From: UBA1858 sp964636225
GTDB taxonomy: Bacteria > Pseudomonadota > Gammaproteobacteria > UBA4575
Reading direction: 5' to 3'
Assembly (NCBI GenBank): GCA_964636225.1
Contig: CAZWQM010000002.1
Span: forward strand, 96,280 to 160,279
DNA: 64,000 nucleotides
The notes under the pieces are model-generated. The model was not told the origin of the DNA. It saw only the letters and a program-made list of their open reading frames with translations, and ran no database searches. Below are positions 44,328 to 53,435 of this stretch, in pieces; within the stretch, counting starts at the first letter, position 1, and each line of letters begins with the position of its first letter. Both the position numbers and the translations under genes were made by a program.

Positions 44328-45338
44328 ATCATTAAGAGTCTAGTTATAGGTCCTGCCTGGGTGGGCGATATGGTTATGGCGCAGGCGTTATACAAAGCAC
44401 TTTGTGCTAATTCTACCTCAGCAGAAATTCATGTGGTAGCTCCCGAATGGTCGCGTCCTCTGTTAACGCGCATACCACAAATATCTGAAGTACACGGCTT
44501 GAATGTAGGACATGGTGAGTTTGGCCTGATCAGGCGTCACCGTCTTGGCAAACAATTGCGCAAGTATAATTTTGACCAGGCGTTTGTTTTGCCGCGGTCT
44601 TTTAAATCTGCATTGGTGCCATACTTCGCAAGAATTCCCAAACGCATAGGAGAGCTTGGTGAATTCAGGCACGGGTTGCTTACACATAAATACTCCACCA
44701 ATAGCGATAAAAAAATACCAAATGTGAGTAATTATCTTCGATATATGGATATTCATGCGGATATTGCTTTGGTGAAAAATGAATATTGTCCGGAATTGAC
44801 GGTTGACCCTGAAAATCAGCGAAGAGTTTTAAAAGACTATGGAATAGAAGGCGATCAGCCTTTAATTGCCTGCATGGTAGGTGCGGAATACGGTCCATCT
44901 AAACAATGGCCAATAGAACATTTTGCGGAATTGATCGGTTTACTTAAATCGGAAGGGTTGAATGTATGCTTGCTGGGTTCACCTAAAGATGTTGCTGTAG
45001 GGGAACAAATCGAAGCACGCTGTCAGGCTTCAGTGTTTAATCTTTGTGGTGAAACTAGTCTGCCTGATGCGGTCGATATTCTTGCTGCCTGTAAAGTGGC
45101 AGTGAGTAATGATTCCGGCTTAATGCATATTGCCGCAGCCGTAGACACTCCTGTCGTGTCGATGTATGGGGCAACCACTCCCGTTTATACTCCACCTTTG
45201 CATGCAAAAGCGAAATTCTTTTACCTCAATCTGCAGTGCAGTCCATGTTGGCAGCGCACATGTCAGTATAATCATTACCGTTGCCTGAAAGACATTGTCC
45301 CACGGGAAGTGGCCGTGGCGGTGTTATCCCGAATTTAA
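44328..45338 (+). CDS. waaF: ADP-heptose:LPS heptosyltransferase II (WaaF)
   Basis: A GT9 enzyme with the motifs MVGAEYGPSKQWP and NDSGLMHIAAA and the tail Cys-rich SPCWQRTCQYN typical of WaaF. The family begins with a short strand and IGPAWVGDM. Here that conserved start is encoded upstream of the first GTG (44361), with only ATC (44328) or ATT (44331) able to begin it. GGAG sits at 44318-44321, six and nine bases upstream of these. Starting at GTG would remove the nucleotide-loop strand, so a non-standard AUC or AUU start is likely, or the ATG was lost by mutation. Confidence 0.85.
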   Translation: MIKSLVIGPAWVGDMVMAQALYKALCANSTSAEIHVVAPEWSRPLLTRIPQISEVHGLNVGHGEFGLIRRHRLGKQLRKYNFDQAFVLPRSFKSALVPYFARIPKRIGELGEFRHGLLTHKYSTNSDKKIPNVSNYLRYMDIHADIALVKNEYCPELTVDPENQRRVLKDYGIEGDQPLIACMVGAEYGPSKQWPIEHFAELIGLLKSEGLNVCLLGSPKDVAVGEQIEARCQASVFNLCGETSLPDAVDILAACKVAVSNDSGLMHIAAAVDTPVVSMYGATTPVYTPPLHAKAKFFYLNLQCSPCWQRTCQYNHYRCLKDIVPREVAVAVLSRI

Positions 45339-45583
45339 AAATTCACTCTTACTCAAAAATTCTCAAACAAGTTTCGCGCAGGCGGCTACGAAAGTCGCTC
45401 AAATTCTCATTCCAAATCACTAAGTTCTTAATTTTGCTTGTAAAAATATGAATGCATAAAAAGTGATTATCCACACAAATTAAAGATTGGAAAATATCAG
45501 CCGAAAACACGGTACATGTCAAACCAGCATGTCTGGGTGTGGTTTTATTCGAATAAGACCGGAATAGAATTAAGTTGGTGCCT

Positions 45584-47427
45584 ATGAAATACAAGTTTGG
45601 AAATAGCGAACGCATACGAGAATTGGAACGACAGTTAATGGATTATCGTGGGCAGGTTGAGGCTATCAGCCGTCAGCAGGCCGTAATTGAATTCGACATG
45701 CAGTGCAACATTATCACTGCAAATGAAAAATTTTCTTGCCATGACCGGTTATTCCTTGCAGGAAGTACAGGGACATCATCATTCCATGTTTGTGGAAAAA
45801 GATTATCTAAAAAGTCCCAAGTATCAAAAGTTTTGGGACGATCTTAATAACGGCAAACATCTGGATAAACAATATAAACGGCTTGGCAAAGGTGGCAGGG
45901 AACTCTGGCTGCAGGCTTCATACGATCCGATATTTGATGCTGAGGGAAATCCGTTCAAAGTCGTTAAGTATTTTTCCGATGACACACAGTGGAAGCTGGA
46001 GGATGCAAGCGCCTTGGCACGTAGTGAAGCTATAAATAATGCCCAGGCAGTTCTCGAGTTAAATATAGATGGTTCTATTGTCACGGCGAATGAAAACTTC
46101 CTCGCTTCGTTTGGCTATGAGCTGTCCGAAATTAAAGGTAAACATCATTCTATTCTAGTAGATTTGGAATATTCCCCATCGCTGGAATACAAGGAATTCT
46201 GGCAAGTACTGAAAGCAGGTAATTTTCAGGCCGGTGAATTTAAAAATCTGGGTAAAGGCAACAAAGAAGTATGGTTGAATGGTTCCTATAGTCCGATTCC
46301 AGATCTGAGTGGCAAGCCATATAAAGTAATTGCCTATGCAATTGATATCACTGAAAAGAAACAGCTACAAAGCGTTGTAGAATCCCTGTTAGGCGAGGTC
46401 AGCACCGTGATGTTAAGTCTAGCAGAAGGTGATCTAAGTCAGCGTATCAAAGGAACCTACAGTGGCCAGTTTAAATTACTAAAGGACGCGGTAAATCAGT
46501 ACTGCAACAAGATTAATGAAATTGTGGTTAATATTCGCGAAGCCAGTGAGCTGGTGAGTTCTGGTGCAGATGAAATCTCTCGAGGCAATCTGGATTTAAG
46601 TCGACGTACTGAAAGTCAGGCGGCTAGTCTTGGTAGAGACATCGGCAAGCATGGAGCAAATGACAAGCATAGTGAAACAGAATGCCGATAATGCTTAGGA
46701 TGCAAATGCTCTTGCCATTAGTGCGCGTGACCAGGCTTCAACGGGTGGAGAAGTGGTTAGCAGAGCAATATCCGCCATGGATGAAATCAATCAGGCTAGT
46801 AATAAGATCTCAGATATTATCGGCGTGATCGATGAAATTGCATTCCAGACGAATCTTTTGGCGCTTAATGCGGCGGTAGAAGCCGCAAGAGCGGGAGAGC
46901 AGGGTCGGGGTTTTGCCGTTGTAGCTACCGAAGTGCGTAATCTTGCAGGACGCAGTGCAACAGCCGCTAAAGAAATAAAGGAATTAATCGAAGATAGTGT
47001 TCAGAAAGTCACAGACGGAAGTCAGCTAGTGAACCAGTCAGGTGAAACGCTTGATGCCATCATGGACAGTATTTGAAAAGTCGCAGAAATTATTGGGGAC
47101 ATTTCTCCTGCCTCTCAAGAGCAGGCGCAGGGTATTGAACAGGTGAATAAAGCGATTATCGAAATGGATTCTGCTACACAGCAGAATACGGCGATGGTGG
47201 AAGAAGCCGCCGCTGCGGCAGAAACCATGTCTGAGCAAAGTAATCGGCTCAATCGTTTGGTGAGCTTCTTTAAAAATGATAATAATAAGTCTAAGGATGC
47301 GGCACGGATGGTAGAAAGACGCTCGAGTAATCGGTGCTGGTCACAGTCAAGTGATGAAAGTACTACAATTAAGCAAATCAAAACGGCTGTAGGAAGTGAT
47401 GTCACCGATAATTGGGAAGAGTTCTGA
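45584..47427 (+). pseudogene. PAS-PAS methyl-accepting chemotaxis protein, disrupted
   Basis: Two PAS domains (NIITANE-N-FLAMTGYSL and SIVTANENFLASFGYELSEI) precede a HAMP-like linker and a standard MCP signalling hairpin (IDEIAFQTNLLALNAAVEAARAGEQG, given here only as IAFQTNLLALNAAVEAARAG). Lesions: one extra A in a short run near 45725 in the first PAS, a frame change near 46640 before the hairpin, a TAG at 46696-46698 in NADNA-stop-DANALA, and a TGA at 47074-47076 after MDSI. The MCP tail (QNTAMVEEAAAA) ends at 47427. It would have sensed energy or redox. Confidence 0.85.
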
Positions 47428-47455
47428 TTTTAAAAAGCGTGTTAATTGCAGTACT

Positions 47456-48850
47456 TTATAAAAAGTAATCGTGTCGTTCTTCTGAAGTCTGTAAGGTCTC
47501 GAGCTTTTCCGGATGCCGGATTAAATCTTCAATAAGCCAGTTGGCATGGTTATACAAACAGGTAACGTTACGACATTCATTGCTGGCATCGAATGCCTCT
47601 ATCAGTCTCAAAGTGTTTTTCTGGGTTTCCTTAAACAGTAATTCGTTTTCATATTCATGTTTGCCGCCTAGTAGCGCCTGGGGTACATGTCGGTAGACCG
47701 GGCAGTTGAAAACGCCTAGCGGGCTCAGCACCTGGCGAAAATACTGCATATGGCATGTGCTGGGCTGGTCGATGTAATCCTTGTAACTGCCGTTTTCGAG
47801 CACGCGCAGGTTGGTACTTTCAATGACATAAAACTTTTCATTTTCAAGTTGTTTGGTTTGGTTAATGGAGCTGCGAATTTTGTTCAGAATGTTTGTAATC
47901 GAATGCTCTTCCTGGGTGAGATTAACTACCTCTGCATTGTTCTCTTCGGCTCGGGTTAAAAACGGTTTATAAGAGATGTAGTCAAACTCATATTGTCTAG
48001 CAAGTTCTGCTGCCAAAATAATCTCGTCGGTATTGTCAATAATTTTCGTTTCATTTGCTTCGCAGTCTCTCCAGACGACAATGAAACTGTAACCAATCTG
48101 GAAATCAGAATTGATTTTTTTAATTTCAGGAATCTGAGAACATATCCATTCCAAAGTCACTTTTTTGCTAACTGGCTTATGCATGGCTCTGAAGGTTTCG
48201 TTGCTGCCTGAATCCAGAGACAGGCGTACCCAATCACCCTGGCCAAGGACATCGGCCACTTCGGCGATTTTGTCCATGCGGCTGCCATTGGTCACAACAC
48301 CAATTTTCACCTCATGTGCCTTCAAGTGTTTAACAATATCTGCAAAGCCGGGGTAAGCAGTGGGCTCTCCACCCCCAATGATAATCACAGATCGAAGGCC
48401 TCTGTCTATCAGCGTAGTGAGTGAATTTTTTAATTGCTCATGGTCGTAACGAATACCGGTATTCAGAATATCCATATCCACACAGTGGTCGCAACGGTAG
48501 TTGCATGCGGTAGTCACATCCAAATTGATAGATAAGGGGGCGTGATTAGGTGTCTGCTCGAGAATTTCTTCTATGGATTGACCTTGGCTATAAGCGTCTC
48601 TCCACTTTATTTGCCACTGCACATACTCTTTAAGAGTATTGATAACAGAAGGCTGGCGTAATTTTGCAGAAAAATCATGGATAGGGGACAGTTCAATTTG
48701 TTTTTCTTTATGTTGTCCTTGTTTATTGGCGGCGTGCAGGGGAGTGTCGACTACTTTTAAAGTCGATTGAATAGTATTTTTACTGCGAAAATCAATCAGA
48801 GGCGAAACCTGTATTAGCACTTCACCGTCTGTGTTATGAATTTTTTCCAT
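47456..48850 (-). CDS. Radical SAM enzyme of unknown function
   Basis: A 464-residue radical SAM protein with the CxxxCxxC motif CNYRCDHC (Cys 116, 120, 123), GGGEP at 159-163 and a C-terminal cysteine-rich region (CHMQYF, FNCPVY, CRNVTCLYN) resembling an extra iron-sulfur site. The N-terminus has two related segments, SPLIDFRSK (16-24) and SPIHDFSAK (55-63). It follows a Gfo/Idh oxidoreductase by 15 bases in an LPS-core region, so a sugar modification or peptide modification role is possible. Confidence 0.8.
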   Translation of the reverse strand: MEKIHNTDGEVLIQVSPLIDFRSKNTIQSTLKVVDTPLHAANKQGQHKEKQIELSPIHDFSAKLRQPSVINTLKEYVQWQIKWRDAYSQGQSIEEILEQTPNHAPLSINLDVTTACNYRCDHCVDMDILNTGIRYDHEQLKNSLTTLIDRGLRSVIIIGGGEPTAYPGFADIVKHLKAHEVKIGVVTNGSRMDKIAEVADVLGQGDWVRLSLDSGSNETFRAMHKPVSKKVTLEWICSQIPEIKKINSDFQIGYSFIVVWRDCEANETKIIDNTDEIILAAELARQYEFDYISYKPFLTRAEENNAEVVNLTQEEHSITNILNKIRSSINQTKQLENEKFYVIESTNLRVLENGSYKDYIDQPSTCHMQYFRQVLSPLGVFNCPVYRHVPQALLGGKHEYENELLFKETQKNTLRLIEAFDASNECRNVTCLYNHANWLIEDLIRHPEKLETLQTSEERHDYFL

Positions 48851-48865
48851 TATTTATATTCGCTC

Positions 48866-49810
48866 TTATGGCTTTGTTTGATAATTTTCCACTAGTTGAT
48901 ATAAATGCTGTGCGCCCAGCATCAGGATATCCTCGTCTATTTCTATTTCTGCTTCTATGCTTGCAAGAAAGTCCTGAATAGAGGCTTCTAACGGATCCTG
49001 TATCGAGATTGTTTGTTGTTCTGATTGTAACTGAATTTGATATTCAGGTAACGTTACGGTTCGTCTGACGGAGTAGCCATTTATTTGATAGCTTGCAGGT
49101 TTGGGTGTCTCATTCGACTGAATAAACTCGAATGTGGTTTTTGTGCAGCCCTGCTTGTGTAAATAATCAAATTTAATTGTCGCGCTACAATCCGTACGTT
49201 CGATAAGGATTTGATTTAGATCGCCCCTGCCAACCAGCTGATAGAGCATGCTCAGACCGTGCGAGGCAGCATCAATCAGCATATTAATGCCCTTGCTTTG
49301 TGGGCTTAAGCGAATACTGAAGTAATTAATTTTTCCATCGCTCAGGACTTCAGGGTGAAGACGATTAAAGTCCTTTAAGGTATAAGGCCATTGGGTGTTG
49401 AGCTGAAGATGACGATGATTATACTTGGCTTTATCGACCACATCTTTCAGAGTTTGCTGGTAGTAAGTCAAATCTAAAATTTTGTCGGGCCACCAGAAAG
49501 GTTTTTCACAGAAGATATGTAAATTATGTGATGTGCCTAGCTGTAAATATTCGAGGTGAGTTGCTGGCGGCGATGCAATTACCAAAATATCAATCGCGTG
49601 TTGTTGTAATAATATATCTAAACAGGTGTATCCTGTCGTCTGTATTGCGTAAAGTCTGGCTAAATCAAGAGCGGCTTGTTTGGCGGATTCTGTGCTAGTA
49701 CCGACAACACCAGCAATCTGATGACCTGAGTCTGCAAAAACACGGGCAATATATGCACCGGTTCCCTGAAAGCGTCTTGTGGCGCCGATAATTCCAACTT
49801 TATACGCCAT
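48866..49810 (-). CDS. Gfo/Idh/MocA-family oxidoreductase
   Basis: A 314-residue NAD(P)-dependent oxidoreductase. The Rossmann motif is KVGIIGATRRFQGTG and the catalytic region has HIFCEKPFWW. Family members oxidise or epimerise nucleotide sugars and similar polyols. It pairs with the radical SAM gene and is divergent from a kinase gene. Confidence 0.8.
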   Translation of the reverse strand: MAYKVGIIGATRRFQGTGAYIARVFADSGHQIAGVVGTSTESAKQAALDLARLYAIQTTGYTCLDILLQQHAIDILVIASPPATHLEYLQLGTSHNLHIFCEKPFWWPDKILDLTYYQQTLKDVVDKAKYNHRHLQLNTQWPYTLKDFNRLHPEVLSDGKINYFSIRLSPQSKGINMLIDAASHGLSMLYQLVGRGDLNQILIERTDCSATIKFDYLHKQGCTKTTFEFIQSNETPKPASYQINGYSVRRTVTLPEYQIQLQSEQQTISIQDPLEASIQDFLASIEAEIEIDEDILMLGAQHLYQLVENYQTKP

Positions 49811-49888
49811 CAGGAATGTATAGAGTAGGTGGGTGATAATTGTTTATAATTGCGCGCCATTTTATGTGTTTTACAAGCCAATTCTAAC

Positions 49889-50509
49889 ATGCCCATGCTT
49901 TCGCTGCCGTCAGGAATAACTATTATCTCGTTGTTGGGTTCGGGACGTCGTTCGAATGCGTATCTTGCAAAGTACATGGATAAAGATGTGGTAGTTAAAG
50001 TATACAAGCGAGCGTACATCGAAAAGTATCAAAATCAATATCAGGTGAATATTGGAGAATTTGAATATACTCGAAATAAAATGGCATATGAGGCAGAGTT
50101 GTTGTCAAAATATGTGGCTGAACCTGTTATGTTATGCCTTCCTGAACAGGGATATAATCTTGCTTTTGTGCAAGAGTATGTCGATGGAATCTGGCTGGAA
50201 GATTTGATTGAGCAAGTAAAAGGCTTGCCAGAGAAAGTCTTACAGGCTGGATATGATATGGTTAAGCAAGCGGCGGTAGTCGGTTTGTACGATCTGGATA
50301 TTCCTCCGGGTAATATTCGCCTGCAACAGAATTCGTCTGGCGATTGGTTGCCAAGACTATACGATTTTAATTTAATGCCACAACATATATGTCCGCCAAA
50401 TCCTTTTATGGCAATCGGATTTAAGTTGGGCTTAAGAAGCAGGAATCACAGGGATTATCGCAGTCTTAAACACTGGGAATATCTTGGTAAACAAGCAGAA
50501 GATAGATAA
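49889..50509 (+). CDS. Kinase-fold protein (LPS-kinase-like)
   Basis: About 206 residues with a Gly loop LLGSGRRSNAYLAKY, Lys37 in VVVKVYK, a catalytic loop YDLDIPPGN (Asp135/Asp137, Asn142) and the metal motif LYDFNL (Asp159). The invariant HxD of most kinases is YDLD, which is unusual. The start at ATG 49889 is preferred over an upstream TTG. It partially overlaps nothing upstream and is followed by a membrane protein gene in the same direction. Probably modifies LPS core. Confidence 0.65.
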   Translation: MPMLSLPSGITIISLLGSGRRSNAYLAKYMDKDVVVKVYKRAYIEKYQNQYQVNIGEFEYTRNKMAYEAELLSKYVAEPVMLCLPEQGYNLAFVQEYVDGIWLEDLIEQVKGLPEKVLQAGYDMVKQAAVVGLYDLDIPPGNIRLQQNSSGDWLPRLYDFNLMPQHICPPNPFMAIGFKLGLRSRNHRDYRSLKHWEYLGKQAEDR

Positions 50510-50513
50510 TACA

Positions 50514-51215
50514 ATGCAAAATACTTATCCAGAAGATTTGCCTAAATGGCTATGGTTATGGGTGCCTGTTATGGTGGCGCTGTTTCCTTATATGATGCGT
50601 TTGATCAATATTGATACAGATAGTTACGTGTTTGGTGAGTACGGAATTATTGAGAACCTCACCTTTGTGATTTTGTTTATGGCAATCATATTGGGCGTTA
50701 AAGCGCTTATGAAAATGAATGCGTTTGAATTTCCAGTATTTCAATTCTGGATAAGTCTGCTGGTGCTGGGGTGTATCTATTATGCCGGCGAAGAAGTTAG
50801 CTGGGGGCAGCATTGGTTTGGCTGGGACACGCCTGACAGCTGGATGGATGTTAACGATCAGGGGGAAACCAACCTGCATAATACCAGCGCGCTGCTGGAC
50901 CAGGTGCCAAGAATGCTGCTGACAATATCAGCAGTGGTGGGTGGTGTGTTGATCCCGGTATACTTGCTGATTCGGAACAGAGTGTTTTCTTCAATGGAGT
51001 TTTTTGGCTGGTTATGGCCAACTCATGTGAATATTCCTACCTGCCTGCTGGCCGTGCTGGTGAGTGTGCACGAGAAAGTTTATAAACTGTTTGGCACGAC
51101 TGTGCCTGATGTGCTGGATATACGTGCGGGTGAGACGAAAGAGTGTCTGTTGGCAATGTTTTTGTTTATTTATCTTGCTTCTTTCTACAAACGTCTCACG
51201 GAAGTTTACGAATAA
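50514..51215 (+). CDS. Conserved EEVSWGQ membrane protein, function unknown
   Basis: A 233-residue protein with about six membrane helices. The third is followed by GEEVSWGQHWFGW and, 25 residues on, ETNLHN, polar residues that look catalytic in a membrane. A GEEISWGQ-type signature recurs in unassigned membrane proteins of many bacteria. A hydrolase role like that of ceramidase-like CREST proteins is speculative. It follows the kinase gene by four bases and likely shares its transcript. Confidence 0.6.
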   Translation: MQNTYPEDLPKWLWLWVPVMVALFPYMMRLINIDTDSYVFGEYGIIENLTFVILFMAIILGVKALMKMNAFEFPVFQFWISLLVLGCIYYAGEEVSWGQHWFGWDTPDSWMDVNDQGETNLHNTSALLDQVPRMLLTISAVVGGVLIPVYLLIRNRVFSSMEFFGWLWPTHVNIPTCLLAVLVSVHEKVYKLFGTTVPDVLDIRAGETKECLLAMFLFIYLASFYKRLTEVYE

Positions 51216-51256
51216 AATTGTAGTAGAGTCGCGACATGTATCCTTTAAAGTCTGAA

Positions 51257-51652
51257 TTAATATTCCTGATAAAGTTTTTCTTCTAGCAGGGTTGATCCGC
51301 TGCGCAAATTTATTTCTTTTTTAAGCGCGGCGCGCTGATCATTTTTAATATAAACCGATCTTGCCAGTTGAATAAATTCCTGATCAAAAATATGACCGGC
51401 TTCTTTTGCGCGAATATCATCTTCGATAGCCCATAAGGCTTCATTTACCTGGGTGAGTTGATCAAAAAGATCGCTGATATCCAGATCAGGCGCCTTGTTT
51501 TTGTTCCACGTAGATTCCAGCTCGGAAAGTTCGCGGTTAATGTTGTCTAGTTTTATTGGATCTGAAGCTTTCTGCTGTTTGATTTTGAGTATAGTAATTT
51601 TGTCGATTAATTCACCAACAGAAAGAGGGGCAAGTAATTGCAAGCTATACAC
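51257..51652 (-). CDS. DUF6165 family protein
   Basis: A 131-residue helical, charged protein (LSVGELIDKITILKIKQQKA, NVNEALW-type stretches, ENKLYQEY-like end). It matches the DUF6165 family that sits in LPS core loci. It starts with GTG directly after the stop of the GT9 gene with no gap. Function unknown. Confidence 0.7.
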   Translation of the reverse strand: MYSLQLLAPLSVGELIDKITILKIKQQKASDPIKLDNINRELSELESTWNKNKAPDLDISDLFDQLTQVNEALWAIEDDIRAKEAGHIFDQEFIQLARSVYIKNDQRAALKKEINLRSGSTLLEEKLYQEY

Positions 51653-52702
51653 CTATGATTGTAAAAGTTGATCGAGCTTTATTATAACGTCATCTGCTTG
51701 AATCAAGTCCATTACTCCGAGTTTTTCAATTTTAGTGCCCCACTTGATTTGCTCAACAGATTTTTTTAAATAAACTTCGGCGGCTTGTGTGTATCTATCT
51801 ACGCAGTGATGCAAACTTTTATAAGGGCCGCTACGCAGGCTGTTACTGGCAGCATGTAGGGCAATTACGGGAGTGTTGACGCATGTGGCCATATGGGCCG
51901 GTCCGGAATCGGGGCTCACAAGCACGGTACATCTTTGGATGACGGCCAGTAATTTTTTTAATGTGTCTTTTCCAATCAAATTTACAGGAGGCGCTGCAAG
52001 ATGTGAAGTTATGGCTTCTCCATAGTGTTTTTCCAGCTCGCTATGACCGCCGAGTAATACTATTTGCATGCCGTGTTTGCGGATCGCATGGTTTGCGACT
52101 TTCACATAGCCCTCTACATTCCAGTTTCTCAGTGGATGACTGGAACAAGGGCTAATTGCCAGTACCGGTTTATGGTTGGGAATGTGTTGTTCGGCAAAAG
52201 CGTGAGCACTGTCTGGGATAGGCAGAGACCAGTCAAGACATTTTTGTGTGACGCCAAGATGTTCAATGAATTGAAAAAATGAATCGAGCACGTGTACTTT
52301 TGCGGTACTGATTCGTTCATTAACCACCAGGCTATGAAAGTCTTTAGCGCGGGTATTGTCATAGCCGATTTTACGCCTGGCAGGTATCAGGGTGCTTAGA
52401 ATGTTGGCTCTAAGAGACACCTGGCAAGCCAGTAGCGCATCAAACTTTCGACCTTTAAGTGCTGATAAAGTCTCACGGTAAGCATTGATTCCCAGGCTTT
52501 TATTGAACTGAATGAATTCTACATTGGGCAGATCACCCACCAGTTTGTGTTCAAATCTGCCTATAATCCAGGTGATTTTTGTTTGCGGGCGGAATCTTTG
52601 CAGGCTGTGTATGATGGGTAACATATGCGTGACATCGCCCAGCGCAGACAAGCGCGCAATACAGATAGAATTCAATGTCTGGGTCTGATGAGCGGAGTTC
52701 AT
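51653..52702 (-). CDS. Glycosyltransferase family 9 (heptosyltransferase I-like)
   Basis: A 349-residue GT9 enzyme with the N-terminal ARLSALGDVTHM and VLVSPDSGPAHMA near the sugar-nucleotide site. It probably adds the first heptose to Kdo (WaaC-like) or a later heptose (WaaQ-like). Because waaF is also in the region, the WaaC role is likely. It is divergent from kdkA over 28 bases. Confidence 0.8.
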   Translation of the reverse strand: MNSAHQTQTLNSICIARLSALGDVTHMLPIIHSLQRFRPQTKITWIIGRFEHKLVGDLPNVEFIQFNKSLGINAYRETLSALKGRKFDALLACQVSLRANILSTLIPARRKIGYDNTRAKDFHSLVVNERISTAKVHVLDSFFQFIEHLGVTQKCLDWSLPIPDSAHAFAEQHIPNHKPVLAISPCSSHPLRNWNVEGYVKVANHAIRKHGMQIVLLGGHSELEKHYGEAITSHLAAPPVNLIGKDTLKKLLAVIQRCTVLVSPDSGPAHMATCVNTPVIALHAASNSLRSGPYKSLHHCVDRYTQAAEVYLKKSVEQIKWGTKIEKLGVMDLIQADDVIIKLDQLLQS

Positions 52703-52730
52703 TTTATAAACGTGTTTTTATAGCAAAAGT

Positions 52731-53435
52731 ATGCACTTTTACGGGATAAGCGAACATAACACAAAAATCTGGGTTTCAGAGGAAATGCGCGATGAATTCC
52801 AGACAGTGTGGTTTCAGGGGTCTGGATCTGTTCAATCCGATGAATGGAAAAGTGGGCGTGAAGTCGTCCTGCGATTTTCTGTGGGGATGCGTAAAATGGT
52901 GCAACGTCATTATTATCGTGGCGGTGCTCCCGCCTATATCAGTAAGGATAAATTTGTATTCTCAGGGTTTAACAGCAGTCGCCCTTATAAAGAAATATGC
53001 CTCTTGATGCATATGTATCAATCCGGGTTGCCTGTGCCCAAACCGATTGCGGCAAGATGTATTCGCGCGGGTCTTTTTTATACAGCGGATATTCTGATGC
53101 ATGAAATAAGCAATGCAAAAACGTTGATGCAGTATATTGATGAGTCCTCATTGGATAAAACTGTTTGGAAACAGATTGGTCGCGTGATTAAGTGTTTTCA
53201 TCAGCAGGGGATTCAGCATGTTGATCTAAATGCGAATAATATTTTGCTCACTCAGGCAGGAGAGATTTATTTAATTGATTTCGATCGCTGTGTTCAACGT
53301 AATTATTCTCAGCAATGGGTGCAACGCGGGTTAAGCAGGCTGCAAAGATCTTTACAAAAACAAAAAGCCAGACATGGGTTAACCCATTTCAGTGGGCGGG
53401 ATTTTGAGTGCCTTTTACAAGGGTATCAAGAATAA
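52731..53435 (+). CDS. kdkA: 3-deoxy-D-manno-octulosonic acid kinase KdkA
   Basis: A 234-residue kinase. GGAPAYISKDKFVFSG in the first half and the catalytic IQHVDLNANNILL near 165, then YLIDFDRCV, match KdkA. It phosphorylates the Kdo of lipid A-Kdo. Its final ten bases overlap the 3' end of waaA, which runs the other way. Confidence 0.85.
   Translation: MHFYGISEHNTKIWVSEEMRDEFQTVWFQGSGSVQSDEWKSGREVVLRFSVGMRKMVQRHYYRGGAPAYISKDKFVFSGFNSSRPYKEICLLMHMYQSGLPVPKPIAARCIRAGLFYTADILMHEISNAKTLMQYIDESSLDKTVWKQIGRVIKCFHQQGIQHVDLNANNILLTQAGEIYLIDFDRCVQRNYSQQWVQRGLSRLQRSLQKQKARHGLTHFSGRDFECLLQGYQE

Noticed and set aside
27969..47076. Possible recoding of stops (pyrrolysine or other) in broken genes
   Set aside because: The stops are TAG, TAA and TGA in different genes, always with frame changes nearby. 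A single recoding cannot explain that.
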